Below are positions 18,202 to 27,859 of a stretch of 64,000 nucleotides of DNA, in pieces. The notes under the pieces were generated by a model. That model was not told where the DNA came from. It worked only from the letters and a program-made list of their open reading frames with translations, and searched no databases. Where the stretch lies: positions 1 through 64,000 of the forward strand of contig NZ_BAOS01000013.1 in the NCBI RefSeq assembly GCF_002443295.1, read 5' to 3'. Positions within the stretch are counted from its first letter, which is position 1, and each line of letters opens with the position of its first letter. This DNA comes from Candidatus Scalindua japonica. Its GTDB lineage: Bacteria > Planctomycetota > Brocadiia > Brocadiales > Scalinduaceae. Made by a program: the position numbers and the translations under genes.

Positions 18202-19854
18202 ATGGACAAAACGAGTCAAAAGATTAAAGCACTTGTAATAAAAGGTAAGGAAAAGGGATTTTTAACTTACGAAGAATTAAATGACATTCTGCCGGATGAC
18301 ACTTTAACCCAGCCTGGAAAGATCGATGAAACATTGATAATGCTGGATGAGTTGGGTATAGATCTTATTGAAGAGTCTGAAATAGAGGCGCGTGATGCTG
18401 AAGATGACGATGATGATTCAAAAGATGATGCAAAATCTAAAATAAGTATAGTTGCAGGCGCTTCAGAAAAAATTGATGACCCAATAAGGATGTATTTAAC
18501 ACAAATGGGAGTCATTCCTCTATTATCACGGGACGAAGAGATAGCACTAGCCAAAAAAATAGAGATGACAAGAAAGAATTTTCATAGAAAAATACTTAAA
18601 TCTGATTATTCACAAGAAGTATGTCTAAAGATACTGGATGATATCACTAATGGAGAGTTGCCTTTTGATCGTACCCTCGCAATTAATATCGAATTTGATA
18701 ATCAGAAAGAAAAACTTCTTAAACAATTCCCAATACACTCAAAAGCATTGAGAACGCTTTTAAAGAAAAATAGAGAAGATTATGGTCAATTAAGACTTAA
18801 GAGGACTTCTGCAAAAGACAGGTACAGGCTTCTTAAAAATGTTAGAAATCGCCAGAGAAAAGGTTCTGCAATTATCGAAGAATTGTGCATACGCACTAAG
18901 AAACTACAGCCAATAATGAAGCGTTTGCAGGAAACTTCTTCCGGAATGAATAGTGCAAAGAAACAGATTTTATTGTGTGAAAAACGTGACAAGATGAAGG
19001 GTAAGTTAAAAGACCTGAAAGCCAAACTGAATGAATATGAAGATTTGATGCTTGAATCTCCTGAACGCTTAAGCCAACGAGTTGAATCCATCGAAAGAAT
19101 TTATAGAGAGCATGAAATTGCTAAGAGGAAACTATCAAGTGCAAATCTGAGGCTGGTAGTAAGCATTGCGAAAAAATACAGAAATCGCGGACTCAGTTTT
19201 CTGGATCTCATACAGGAAGGAAACACTGGACTGATGAGGGCAGTTGACAAATATGAGTACAGAAGAGGTTATAAATTCAGCACTTATGCTACCTGGTGGA
19301 TAAGACAGGCCATAACCCGCTCGATAGCCGATCAAGCAAGGACTATCCGAATACCTGTACATATGATTGAGACAATGAGTAAAATCAGAAACGTTTCTAA
19401 GAAACTATTACAAGAGAATGGTAGAGAACCTAGTATTGAAGAGATGGCAAAGGAAATAAAGATATCTGTGTCCGAAGCCAGAAGGGTGTTAAAAATTTCA
19501 AGACATCAAATTTCTCTAGACAGGACTGTGGGAGAAAGCGCTGATAGCGCTTTTGGTGATTTTATTGAAGATGATAAAGCAGAATCTCCTGTTTCTGCCG
19601 CCGCCCAGGAAATGCTTAAAGAGAAGATAGAAAGCGTACTGGACACACTTACTTATCGTGAACGGGAAATAATTAAACTCCGCTATGGAATTGGAGATGG
19701 ATATACATATACTCTTGAAGAAGTTGGTAAAAGATTTATGGTAACTCGCGAAAGAGTAAGGCAAATTGAAGCAAAGGCAGTTAGAAAATTGCAGCATCCT
19801 ATCAGAAGCAGAAAGCTGGAAGGGTTTTTAGATAGTGTCGGAGAAGGTAAGTAA
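18202..19854 (+). CDS. rpoD: Primary RNA polymerase sigma factor
   Basis: This is the housekeeping sigma-70 subunit. The 550 residues read as region 1.1 (first 60), an acidic linker rich in D (about 68-78), region 1.2 ([20 protein letters not shown]), a non-conserved basic helical insert (about 130-300), regions 2.1-2.4 ([51 protein letters not shown]), region 3, and region 4.2 ([17 protein letters not shown]). TAGGAG lies upstream of ATG 18202. It is probably co-transcribed with dnaG. Confidence 0.96.
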   Translation: MDKTSQKIKALVIKGKEKGFLTYEELNDILPDDTLTQPGKIDETLIMLDELGIDLIEESEIEARDAEDDDDDSKDDAKSKISIVAGASEKIDDPIRMYLTQMGVIPLLSRDEEIALAKKIEMTRKNFHRKILKSDYSQEVCLKILDDITNGELPFDRTLAINIEFDNQKEKLLKQFPIHSKALRTLLKKNREDYGQLRLKRTSAKDRYRLLKNVRNRQRKGSAIIEELCIRTKKLQPIMKRLQETSSGMNSAKKQILLCEKRDKMKGKLKDLKAKLNEYEDLMLESPERLSQRVESIERIYREHEIAKRKLSSANLRLVVSIAKKYRNRGLSFLDLIQEGNTGLMRAVDKYEYRRGYKFSTYATWWIRQAITRSIADQARTIRIPVHMIETMSKIRNVSKKLLQENGREPSIEEMAKEIKISVSEARRVLKISRHQISLDRTVGESADSAFGDFIEDDKAESPVSAAAQEMLKEKIESVLDTLTYREREIIKLRYGIGDGYTYTLEEVGKRFMVTRERVRQIEAKAVRKLQHPIRSRKLEGFLDSVGEGK

Positions 19855-19885
19855 ATAACATATTTCACGGATACGGGAAGAGGTA

Positions 19886-20599
19886 ATGATTGAAAAATTT
19901 GAAGTATTAAAAAGATTACAGTCGCTGAAAAATAAAATAAATGAATTAGAGGCATCTCAAGAACGCATGAAACAGGATGTCCAGAAAAAGAAAGACCAGA
20001 TAGAGAACGAAAAAGCTGTTGCTGAAAAGAAACATGAAGAGAAAAAATCAGTGCAGAAGGAAATTGACAGAAAAGAACTGGACCTAAAAACTAATGAAGG
20101 GGAATTAACCAAGTATAATGTTCAGTTAAATTCTATCAAAACAAATAAAGAGTATTCTGCTTTAGTTTCTGAAATAGGTAGCAAAAAAGCAGATATGTCG
20201 ATATTAGAGGATGAAATCCTGAACACGATGTCAAGATTGGAAACAACAAATCAAGAGTATGAGAAAGCAACAGAGCATCTAAGGAATGAAGAAGAAAGCC
20301 TGAAAAATCTTATAAAAAGTGTGGATGCTGAGATAAAGGAGGCGGATGAAGAGATTGAAAAGGTTAAGAAGGAACAGGAAAAGTACATAGACTTATTAGA
20401 TGAACACTCACTAAAGCATTATAACCGGTTATCAAGTATAAAAGGTGGTAAAGCTATAGTGCCGGTAATTGGCAATGTGTGTGGTGGCTGCTTTATGAAT
20501 ATCAGAACACAAACATTAAACGCTCTTATGAGCAGTAAAGATCTTGTTTTCTGTCAAAGCTGCAGTCGAATACTCTATCTTGATGAAAATAACGATTAA
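19886..20599 (+). CDS. Coiled-coil protein with C4 zinc ribbon (CdsZ-like)
   Basis: The 237-residue protein is about 180 residues of charged coiled coil starting MIEKFEVLKRLQSLKNKI. It then has the conserved block LKHYNRLSSIKGGKAIVPV and a C-terminal zinc ribbon with CGGC and CQSC about 24 residues apart (PF02591 family). Members of this family are widespread; some were linked to ribosome quality control or RNA surveillance, but the role is not settled. It is downstream of rpoD by 31 bp, and its stop codon lies one base before the first helix of RNase P RNA. Confidence 0.85.
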   Translation: MIEKFEVLKRLQSLKNKINELEASQERMKQDVQKKKDQIENEKAVAEKKHEEKKSVQKEIDRKELDLKTNEGELTKYNVQLNSIKTNKEYSALVSEIGSKKADMSILEDEILNTMSRLETTNQEYEKATEHLRNEEESLKNLIKSVDAEIKEADEEIEKVKKEQEKYIDLLDEHSLKHYNRLSSIKGGKAIVPVIGNVCGGCFMNIRTQTLNALMSSKDLVFCQSCSRILYLDENND

Positions 20600-20600
20600 G

Positions 20601-20990
20601 AAGCAGGCAGGATGACCGCTTCAATTATTATTCATATGTCTAATCGTTGAAGAGGAAAGTCCGAGCTCCATAGGATACAGCGCTCTGTAACGCAGAGTGG
20701 GAGTGATCCCAAGGAAAGTGCCACAGAAAATATACCGCCCTGCGTGAGAGGCTGAAAGACCATCCACAGGGTAAGGGTGAAAAGGTGGGGTTCAATATAG
20801 GACTTAATGTAAGAGCCCACCGCTCTCTGAGTGATTGGAGAGGCATGGTAAACCCCGCTGGGAGAAAGGCTAAATAGAGAGGAATAAAGTAATCCGCTTT
20901 TAAACCTCCGGGTAAGCCGCTTGATTCCGATGGTAACATCGGAACTAGATTAATGGTCATCGAAAACAGAACTCGGCTTATGGCCTGCTT
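20601..20990 (+). ncRNA. rnpB: RNase P RNA, bacterial type A
   Basis: This is the catalytic RNA that matures tRNA 5' ends. The terminal helix P1 is formed by AAGCAGGC (20601-20608) and GCCTGCTT (20983-20990). The universally conserved CR-I sequence GAGGAAAGTCCGAGCTCC begins near 20650, GGTAAACCCCGC lies near 20848, and ACAGAACTCGGCTTATGG precedes the 3' strand of P1. The length of about 390 nt is normal. Several open frames on both strands inside it are artefacts. It begins one base after the preceding stop codon, so it is likely processed from the dnaG-rpoD-zinc-ribbon transcript or driven by a promoter inside that gene. Confidence 0.96.
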
Positions 20991-21002
20991 CAGTTCTTAT
21001 AT

Positions 21003-21047
21003 AATGCTAAATCATAGATAAGACATTATCATTTAGCATTTTTTTTA
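21003..21047 (+). terminator. Intrinsic terminator after rnpB
   Basis: AATGCTAAAT (21003-21012) and ATTTAGCATT (21031-21040) form a perfect 10-bp stem immediately followed by a T-rich run. It ends the RNase P RNA transcript, 12 bases after the P1 helix. Confidence 0.85.
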
Positions 21048-21079
21048 TTTTCTAACTTTTTTTAAAAGGACCAAGTGTT

Positions 21080-22003
21080 ATGAAGAACATAGCTTTTATA
21101 TTTGGTACAGTACTTGTTACTCTCAGTATGATTAGTAACAATGCAGTCTTTGGTTCAGGTGCTAAGTTGAATAAAAAGGTGGTGGCAGTGGTAAATGGTA
21201 GCAAAATAAGCCGTGATACACTTGCCAACGTACTGATAAATATATACGGAAGCGAAGGTCTGGAGCGTATAATAAGAAGAACTCTTGTAAAACAGGAAGC
21301 AAAGAAACGTAATGTTACGGTAACGGAAAAGGAAATTGCCGAAAGGATTGAATTACATATTAATGGCCAAATTCAACAACAAATGAAACAAGGCGGCTTG
21401 AAGGACGAGCAAGACCTTAAACGTGAACTTGAAAAAGCTGGTATGACCCTGGAGCAGTATAGAAAAAACATATCCAAGATGTTTAAACTTACGCATGGCC
21501 AGGTCGAAGCTGAGTTATTAGCTGAGAAAATTATAGAGCAAACAGTGAAAATTACAGACGATGAACTGCATGAAGTTTTTGAAGAACAACTTGGAGAAAA
21601 AATTCTTGCCAGGCAGATTGTGTTTCGTACTATGAGAGATGCGGAAAGCAACCTGGAAAGGCTTAAATCAGGAGCAAATTTTGAGTCACTGGCAAAGAAG
21701 GAATCTATTGATAGAAATTCCGCTTCTCGTGGCGGTAAAATGCGTCCCTTTGGTCCGCAAGGGGTTATGGGAAAAGCAGTAGCAAATTTAAAAAATGGAG
21801 AAATCAGTGATATCGTAAAGACTGATAGTGGATACCATATCATTAAGCTTGAAAAACGAATACCGAGAAGCACTAAAAAATTCAGTGAAGTAAAAGACGA
21901 TCTCGTAAAGCTTGTCACTGTGCAAAAAGTACAAACCAGATTAAATCCATGGCTTATAAATCTTGCTGAAAGTGCAGAGATTACAAGGAATCTACCCGAA
22001 TAA
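21080..22003 (+). CDS. PpiC/SurA-type periplasmic peptidyl-prolyl isomerase
   Basis: This is a foldase for exported proteins. The 307-residue product has a signal peptide (about residues 1-25), a SurA N-terminal-type helical domain (VVAVVNGSKISRDTLANVLI onward) and one parvulin domain (about 165-265) with ILARQIVFRTM, GGKMRPFGPQGVM and TDSGYHIIKLEKR. AAGGA lies upstream of ATG 21080. It follows the rnpB terminator, so it has its own promoter. Distinguishing SurA from PrsA is not possible by eye. Confidence 0.88.
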   Translation: MKNIAFIFGTVLVTLSMISNNAVFGSGAKLNKKVVAVVNGSKISRDTLANVLINIYGSEGLERIIRRTLVKQEAKKRNVTVTEKEIAERIELHINGQIQQQMKQGGLKDEQDLKRELEKAGMTLEQYRKNISKMFKLTHGQVEAELLAEKIIEQTVKITDDELHEVFEEQLGEKILARQIVFRTMRDAESNLERLKSGANFESLAKKESIDRNSASRGGKMRPFGPQGVMGKAVANLKNGEISDIVKTDSGYHIIKLEKRIPRSTKKFSEVKDDLVKLVTVQKVQTRLNPWLINLAESAEITRNLPE

Positions 22004-22032
22004 AAATCAGAATCCTTGATTACATCCAATTA

Positions 22033-22293
22033 TTATGTAGAGATTTTTACATTATTTACATGGTCTTGTACATAATCATTCAGTGCTTCCATTGCAATTA
22101 AATTTGCTATACGTTTGTTTGCACAAACCTTATCTGCTTCATCCGTAAAAATGGTGACTAAATCCATTATCGTAAAATGCGTACCATCATGGATATTTAC
22201 TATATTTGTATTTAGTCTGTTGGTTCTAATCGTATTTGTCATCCTGGCATCATCTGTATCATCGCTTAAGCTGTAGTATAAATTTTCTAACAT
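22033..22293 (-). CDS. Hypothetical protein, 86 aa
   Basis: This is an unrecognised small soluble protein. ATG 22293 is preferred over the longer frame (to 22353) because AAGGAGAG lies about 10 bases upstream and the extra 20 residues look untranslated. It contains a Thr/Asn-rich middle (RTNRLNTNIVNIHDGTHF) and a helical C-terminal part (NKRIANLIAMEALNDYVQDH). The good Shine-Dalgarno supports a real gene. Convergent with the PpiC-type gene. Confidence 0.6.
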   Translation of the reverse strand: MLENLYYSLSDDTDDARMTNTIRTNRLNTNIVNIHDGTHFTIMDLVTIFTDEADKVCANKRIANLIAMEALNDYVQDHVNNVKIST

Positions 22294-22738
22294 AGTCTGT
22301 TCTCTCCTTTTTAGATAGATTATAACAATCTCTTTGACGCATATACACAGCAACAGAGATGCCGTTACACACTAATATTATTGTACTATTTTTTTGTTTT
22401 TTTAAGTGCTGAATTTTTAATAGTTTATGGATTGTAAAAAACCATAAACTTGATTTTATCGATTATATATTGATATGTCTTTGTTTAAAATTTATACTCT
22501 TTCTGCCTGATCAGTCTCGATATAGATATGCCTTACAACCCTTACACAAATAAAATCAGAAATTTGATTATATAAATAACGATATTTTAAGTCTTTGAAA
22601 ATTAAGGATTTAGCCTGTTATTTTAGTTGACTGCATACTTGTTATCGTTATAATGTGCTTTTTAGAAATGAATATAATAAATAATTTTTTTTCAATAGAG
22701 TAAGTAATCTAATTAATAATGCTCTATTATAAATAAAT
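22294..22738. other. 445-bp AT-rich divergent intergenic region
   Basis: It lies between the divergent 86-residue gene and kdsB. It is strongly AT-rich with poly-T and poly-A runs; I see no ORF, RNA gene or strong hairpin. It must contain both promoters. Confidence 0.45.
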
Positions 22739-23551
22739 ATGTCAAAGACGGCGGCAATTATTCCTGCACGATATGCATCGACCAGGCTTCCAGGTAAATT
22801 AATTAAAAGCGAAGCCAGTGAACAAACAGGCAAGTATCTTATTGAACATGTATACAATAAAGTAATGGAAGCGGAAAAAGTTAATGAGGTTGTTATAGCG
22901 ACAGATGACGAACGCATAGCTGAAGTGGTAAGGAGCTTTGGTGGATGTGTCAAAATGACGTCTATAAATCACTCTTCAGGAACAGACAGAGTTGCAGAAA
23001 TAGCATCAACTCTTGATGTTGATTATGTCGTGAATATACAGGGAGATGAGCCGGATATTAAAGGGAGTATGATAGACGATTTGATTGACGCAATGTCTGG
23101 GGAAAAGGAAGCGGTTGTTTGCACATTTGCAAACACGATAAAAACAGTTGATGAGTTCGTTGACCCAAATGTGGTAAAAGTTGTAATAGATAAAGATAAT
23201 TATGCATTGTATTTTTCCAGGGCGCCAATACCTTTTATCAGAGATGGAAATATTCATTCAAACTTTTCCATTGCAGAAGAACAAACCCTGGATGAAGTTT
23301 ATTACGGAAGCAAAACATCATTTCATTTTTTAAAACATCTTGGTATATACATGTACCGTAAGGAATTTTTAATGGCATTTTCCAGCTTACCAATACCAGA
23401 GGAAGAAGAACTGGAAAAGTTGGAACAACTCAGAATTCTCTTTAATGGATATAAAATTAAAGTTGTCGTTACACCCTTCAACTGTGAGGGTGTAGACACA
23501 CCAGAAGATTTCGAACGGTTTCTGGAGAAATATCGTAATGATTCTGTGTAA
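22739..23551 (+). CDS. kdsB: 3-deoxy-manno-octulosonate cytidylyltransferase
   Basis: KdsB activates Kdo to CMP-Kdo for lipopolysaccharide inner core, which implies an outer membrane with Kdo-type LPS. The 270-residue protein has IIPARYASTRLPGKLI (CTP-binding loop), VVIATDDERI, SGTDRVAEIA, VVNIQGDEPDI and HLGIYMYRKEFL, in that order. It is slightly longer than the usual 250 residues because of an insert around 160-180. It is followed 28 bp later by pyrG, which makes the CTP it consumes. Confidence 0.95.
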   Translation: MSKTAAIIPARYASTRLPGKLIKSEASEQTGKYLIEHVYNKVMEAEKVNEVVIATDDERIAEVVRSFGGCVKMTSINHSSGTDRVAEIASTLDVDYVVNIQGDEPDIKGSMIDDLIDAMSGEKEAVVCTFANTIKTVDEFVDPNVVKVVIDKDNYALYFSRAPIPFIRDGNIHSNFSIAEEQTLDEVYYGSKTSFHFLKHLGIYMYRKEFLMAFSSLPIPEEEELEKLEQLRILFNGYKIKVVVTPFNCEGVDTPEDFERFLEKYRNDSV

Positions 23552-23579
23552 TCTGTGGTTAATTTAATAGAGGTTTTTT

Positions 23580-25190
23580 ATGACAAAGCATATATTTGTT
23601 ACAGGTGGTGTTGTTTCCTCTCTTGGGAAAGGCTTAAATGCCGCGTCGATTGGCATGCTTTTAGAAAGTCATGGCCACAATATCAGTTTGCAAAAATTTG
23701 ACCCCTATGTAAATGTAGACCCTGGTACGATGGGCCCCTTTGAGCATGGAGAGATTTATGTTACCGAAGACGGGGCAGAAACCGATCTTGATCTGGGCCA
23801 TTATGAACGATTTACAAATGCAGTAACAAATAGGGATTGTAATTGTACTACAGGTTCAATTTATTACTCAGTGATAACAAAGGAACGTCAGGGAAAGTAT
23901 CTGGGAAAAACCGTACAGGTAATTCCACACATAACGAATGAGATAAAAAATTGTATCAGTAAGCTGGCGACAACCGACACGGATATAGTAATCTCTGAGA
24001 TAGGAGGTATTGTAGGGGATATTGAGAGTCAACCATTTGTAGAAGCAATTAGACAATTCGGTCGTGAAATAGGCAGAGAAAATGTTCTGTATATACACCT
24101 GACGTTGATACCTTATCTGCGTGCGGCAGATGAGATAAAGACAAAACCAACACAGCATAGCGTTGGCATGTTGCGACAAGCTGGAATTGAACCGGACATT
24201 CTGATATGCAGGACCGAAAAAGCTCTTTCCGATGAAATAAAAGAAAAACTTTCTCTTTTCTGTAATGTAGACAAAGAATCAATTATTGAGGAGCAAGATG
24301 TAAAACCATATCTCTATGAAATACCTCTGCTCCTCGTTAGAGAAGGGCTTGACAAAATAATATTAAAGAAACTCCATTTACATTCAAACGGAGACCACCT
24401 TGACAGATGGCTTAATATGTTGAATATACTGAAGAATGCACAGACTACTATTGAAATAGCTCTCGTTGGTAAGTATATCGCACATCAATCTGCTTACGAA
24501 TCTATTTATGAGGCATTAACACACGGAGGTATCAGCAATGCGGTAAGGGTAAAAGTGAGAAGAATAGAATCCGGAGACATTGAAAAGGAAGGTGCTGAAA
24601 AACATATTCAAGGATGTAACGGAATTTTAATACCGGGTGGATTTGGAGAAAGGGGAATTGAGGGAAAAATAGAAGCGGTAAGATATGCGAGAGAAAATAA
24701 AATACCATATTTTGGGTTATGTTTAGGTATGCACTGTGCGTCTATAGAGTTTGCACGAAACGTTTGCGGCTTGAAGGATGCGAACAGTACAGAAGTCAAT
24801 GCCAACACACCGGAACCAGTCATATGCCTATTAGAAGAGCAGAAAAATATTGAAAAAATGGGAGGTACCATGAGATTGGGCGCACAAAAGTGTAAACTTG
24901 AGCCAGACACCATTGCCCAAAAATGTTACGGTCAGGAAATTATTTCAGAAAGACACAGGCACAGGTATGAATTCAACAATAAATATAGAGATATTTTTGA
25001 AACTAAAGGAATGGTTTGCAGTGGTCGTACTATAGACAACGAATTGGTAGAGATAATAGAACTGAAAGACCATCCATGGTTTGTAGCCGTACAATTTCAC
25101 CCTGAATTTAAATCTAAACCAACAAATCCTCACCCACTATTTAGCGAATTTATTAAAGCTTCGATAGATAATGGAAATAACAAATTTTAA
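23580..25190 (+). CDS. pyrG: CTP synthase
   Basis: PyrG aminates UTP to CTP using glutamine. The 536-residue protein has the N-terminal synthetase domain ([42 protein letters not shown]) and a C-terminal class-I glutaminase domain with the nucleophile in [27 protein letters not shown], and the catalytic His-Glu in VQFHPEFKS. Length and motifs are fully normal. The kdsB-pyrG order is common in Gram-negative bacteria. Confidence 0.97.
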   Translation: MTKHIFVTGGVVSSLGKGLNAASIGMLLESHGHNISLQKFDPYVNVDPGTMGPFEHGEIYVTEDGAETDLDLGHYERFTNAVTNRDCNCTTGSIYYSVITKERQGKYLGKTVQVIPHITNEIKNCISKLATTDTDIVISEIGGIVGDIESQPFVEAIRQFGREIGRENVLYIHLTLIPYLRAADEIKTKPTQHSVGMLRQAGIEPDILICRTEKALSDEIKEKLSLFCNVDKESIIEEQDVKPYLYEIPLLLVREGLDKIILKKLHLHSNGDHLDRWLNMLNILKNAQTTIEIALVGKYIAHQSAYESIYEALTHGGISNAVRVKVRRIESGDIEKEGAEKHIQGCNGILIPGGFGERGIEGKIEAVRYARENKIPYFGLCLGMHCASIEFARNVCGLKDANSTEVNANTPEPVICLLEEQKNIEKMGGTMRLGAQKCKLEPDTIAQKCYGQEIISERHRHRYEFNNKYRDIFETKGMVCSGRTIDNELVEIIELKDHPWFVAVQFHPEFKSKPTNPHPLFSEFIKASIDNGNNKF

Positions 25191-25223
25191 AAAAACTTAA
25201 AATAATTAAATGGAGACAGAATA

Positions 25224-25568
25224 ATGGATGATGACGGAAAATTGAAACAGTCGGGTTCCGATATAGATAATGAAGTATACGATACAGAACAATCAACAAC
25301 TACAGAAAAAAACTTACCGAAAATCCCTGAGGCGAGTTTTTCCCTATTTATATCAAGCCTTGTTACTCAAGCATTAATAAGCATGGGAGAAGTGGACAAT
25401 CCTTTTAGTAAAACAAAAAACCAGAATCTTGATCAGGCGAAGTTTACGATTGATACATTACAGATAATTAAAGACAAGACTTGCGGAAACCTTGCTGATG
25501 AAGAAGAAAAGTTGTTGGATACAGCTCTCTATGATTTAAGAATGAGGTATGTTGAAAAGTCCAAGTAA
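25224..25568 (+). CDS. DUF1844 protein
   Basis: This 114-residue soluble protein has a disordered acidic N-terminus (about 1-35) and the DUF1844 core: FSLFISSLVTQALISMG, NLDQAKFTIDTLQIIKDKT and LADEEEKLLDTALYDLRM. The family is frequent in planctomycetes and deltaproteobacteria and has no established role. GGAGAC precedes ATG 25224. It follows pyrG by 33 bp and is probably in its operon. Confidence 0.85.
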   Translation: MDDDGKLKQSGSDIDNEVYDTEQSTTTEKNLPKIPEASFSLFISSLVTQALISMGEVDNPFSKTKNQNLDQAKFTIDTLQIIKDKTCGNLADEEEKLLDTALYDLRMRYVEKSK

Positions 25569-25572
25569 TTTA

Positions 25573-25788
25573 TTATTCCTGGATTAATTCAATAAGGCGT
25601 TTTGCCAGCTCTATATGACCCTTTTCTTCATTTCTTATCGATTGCAGAATATTGATTGCAGTTTCGTCTTCCAGTTTCTCAATACAGTCGTCATATACTG
25701 TTTTGGCATCTTTTTCAAATTGTAAAATTCTCTCGAAAATATCAAAGAGTGCTTCTCTAGAATACACTTTTATCACTCTCCTGGACAT
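25573..25788 (-). CDS. Small ferritin-like half-bundle protein
   Basis: The 71-residue, almost entirely helical protein has one helix with FEKDAKTVYDDCI and one with RNEEKGHIELAKRLIEL. The EEKGHIELA segment carries an ExxH metal-ligand motif of rubrerythrin/ferritin-like proteins, but only one half of a four-helix bundle is present, so a dimer would be needed to build a di-iron site. It overlaps the upstream small helical gene by 32 bp, which indicates translational coupling. The function (iron or redox stress) is inference. Confidence 0.65.
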   Translation of the reverse strand: MSRRVIKVYSREALFDIFERILQFEKDAKTVYDDCIEKLEDETAINILQSIRNEEKGHIELAKRLIELIQE

Positions 25789-25999
25789 GTTGTATTAAAT
25801 TCTCTACCATGGTCTTATGTCTTTGACAATCGCCGCTTAATTTATTCGTTATGTCACTTAACATCTCTCTTTTATCATCATCCAACCATTTGTAATATTT
25901 AAGTGAGTTAGCCGTATAAGTGTAAAAATGCTGAGCAATATCATCCTCGGTATCCAGAATATTATTTAAAATTTCTATAAATTGTTTCTTTTTAATCAT
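25757..25999 (-). CDS. Small helical protein paired with the ferritin-like gene
   Basis: The 80-residue reading starts at ATG 25999 (MIKKKQFIEILNNIL). The frame is open for 55 further codons upstream, but these overlap the divergent permease gene and are unlike the rest. It looks like two long helices with HFYTYTANSLKYYKWL and DCQRHKTMVENLIQHV, a histidine/acid pattern reminiscent of half-ferritin bundles. It shares 32 bp with the downstream partner. No clear ribosome-binding site is visible. No family can be named with confidence. Confidence 0.55.
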   Translation of the reverse strand: MIKKKQFIEILNNILDTEDDIAQHFYTYTANSLKYYKWLDDDKREMLSDITNKLSGDCQRHKTMVENLIQHVQESDKSVF

Positions 26000-26092
26000 A
26001 AGACAACTATAAACATTTGAAATAAGTACCTTTGTTAAATAAAATAGACTATAACAAACTGCCTTAATATAAAGCAAGCTTAAAAAAGCCCT

Positions 26093-27631
26093 ATGACTTA
26101 TCCATTTTTTGCCAGAAAAGATATAGACGGATTTTTTGGTCTCGCCATTGACAATCTTGTACAACTTATACTCATAGTAAGTCTCTGCAAGATGTTATGT
26201 GGTATGCCGGATGAACTCATCTTTGGAGTAATACTCCCCGGTGCTGCTATTTCAATATTATCAGGAAACTTTTATTATTCGTGGCAGGCCAGAAGACTGG
26301 CAATCAGTTTACAGAGGGATGATGTAACTGCATTACCTTACGGGATCAATACGGTCAGTCTTTTTGCCTTTATCTTTTTTATTATGGCTCCGGTTTATGA
26401 TGACACCAGAGACCCATACATGGCGTGGAAGATTGGTATGATTGCCTGTTTCCTGAGCGGAATAGTAGAGATGCTGGGGGCACTGATCGGAAGTTGGTTG
26501 AGACGCGTTACACCAAGGGCTGCTCTCCTCTCTACACTGGCAGGAATTGCTATTACCTTTATCTCAATGGATTTTGCATTTAAGATATTTGATAAACCGA
26601 TAATAGCCTTATTTCCACTTGCGTTCATACTTGTCCAGTATTTTTCGAAAGTAAGATTCCCTCTGGGTCTACCGGGAGGACTGATTGCTATTGGGATTGG
26701 TACAGGATTGGCGTGGATAATGGGTTATATGGATAATACAAGTATTGTGAACAAAGATGATTTTTTCCACTTTACACCACCTCTTTTTTGTGGTGGAAGC
26801 ATGATAAACCTGATTCAAAGCAAATACTTACTGCAATATATTTCTATTATTATTCCGATGGGAGTCTTTAATGTAGTAGGATCTTTACAAAACCTTGAAA
26901 GCGCGGAAGCAGCAGGAGACAAATACGATACATTTCCATCTCTCCTGACCAATGGGATTGGTTCTGTTATTGCCTCGCTATTTGGCAGTTGTTTTCCTAC
27001 AACAATATATATTGGTCATCCAGGCTGGAAAGCTATTGGCGCCAGAACAGGATATTCTATCTTAAACGGCCTCTTCGTTACCATCATTTGCTTAAGCGGA
27101 TTTATAACCGTTATTCTGAAAATAGTTCCCCTTGAAGCTGGTATAGGAATCCTGCTGTGGATTGGGGTCGTAATAGTCGCTCAGGCATTTCAAGAGACGC
27201 CAAAGCATCATGCCATGGCAGTTGCCATGGGGCTCTTCCCCGCTATTGCCGCATGGGGGTTATTAATGGTTGAAAGCACTCTTAGATCAGCAGAGACTAC
27301 ACTTTTCATGATCGGTAAGGATGCGTTTACCAATAATCTGGCAATTCACGGAATGATATCACTTGAAAGAGGATTTATATTTACATCTATGATACTGGCT
27401 TCCATCTCTGTCTTTCTAATCGAAAAAAACTTCTTAATGGCATGTATCTGGTCGCTGGGAGCAGCGTTCCTCTCCTTCGTAGGTGTTATACACGCATATG
27501 AACTCACACCCAAAGGCGTTGTCAGTGTATTCGGATGTGGAGCAGCAAGCGATTTTGCTATAGGCTATTGTTCGTTTGCCATATTGTTCATAGCCATGCA
27601 TTTCTATATTCATGGTAATGAACAAAATTAA
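26093..27631 (+). CDS. NCS2-family (xanthine/uracil-type) permease
   Basis: This 512-residue inner-membrane transporter has 12-14 hydrophobic helices. Diagnostic segments are YYSWQARRLAISLQRDDVTA followed by LPYGINTVSLFAF, FPLGLPGGLIAIGIGTGLAW, VVGSLQNLESAEAAGD, and PTTIYIGHPGWKAIGARTGY. These mark the AzgA/uracil-permease-like superfamily (PF00860), in the atypical branch found in many environmental bacteria. The substrate cannot be deduced; nucleobase uptake is the family default. It is transcribed divergently from the half-ferritin pair (93 bp between starts) and has no purine gene beside it. Confidence 0.82.
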   Translation: MTYPFFARKDIDGFFGLAIDNLVQLILIVSLCKMLCGMPDELIFGVILPGAAISILSGNFYYSWQARRLAISLQRDDVTALPYGINTVSLFAFIFFIMAPVYDDTRDPYMAWKIGMIACFLSGIVEMLGALIGSWLRRVTPRAALLSTLAGIAITFISMDFAFKIFDKPIIALFPLAFILVQYFSKVRFPLGLPGGLIAIGIGTGLAWIMGYMDNTSIVNKDDFFHFTPPLFCGGSMINLIQSKYLLQYISIIIPMGVFNVVGSLQNLESAEAAGDKYDTFPSLLTNGIGSVIASLFGSCFPTTIYIGHPGWKAIGARTGYSILNGLFVTIICLSGFITVILKIVPLEAGIGILLWIGVVIVAQAFQETPKHHAMAVAMGLFPAIAAWGLLMVESTLRSAETTLFMIGKDAFTNNLAIHGMISLERGFIFTSMILASISVFLIEKNFLMACIWSLGAAFLSFVGVIHAYELTPKGVVSVFGCGAASDFAIGYCSFAILFIAMHFYIHGNEQN

Positions 27632-27859
27632 TTACTTAATTGGTATTATCTCAGCCCTTCGGTTTAATGCACGCCCTTCCGGAGTATCATTATCCGCAAT
27701 TGGCTGTGTATACCCAAGACCTATTGTCGTAATTCGAGACGGATCTATACCCTTACCAACCAGATAGTCCTTTATTGCCTGAGCCCTTTTGCTGGAAAGG
27801 TCCATATTGTATTTCATTGAACCGATATCGTCAGTATGCCCCTCGATTCTTACCTTCAA
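27632..27859 (-). CDS. OmpA-like C-terminal domain, piece 3 of a split gene
   Basis: The 75-residue fragment reads VRIEGHTDDIGSMKYNMDLS, RAQAIKDYLVGKGID and ALNRRAEI, the peptidoglycan-binding half of an OmpA domain. Its natural N-terminal half (VQFDYKKW and the helix after it) is in the preceding frame, which stops 13 bases after a run of seven A (27867-27873 on the + strand). Adding one A restores a continuous domain (ILKKNLGLKVRIEGHTDD). This is therefore not an independent gene. Confidence 0.75.
   Translation of the reverse strand: MKVRIEGHTDDIGSMKYNMDLSSKRAQAIKDYLVGKGIDPSRITTIGLGYTQPIADNDTPEGRALNRRAEIIPIK

Noticed and set aside
20632-20960. Antisense ORFs of 62 and 106 residues
   Set aside because: They lie entirely inside the RNase P RNA gene.
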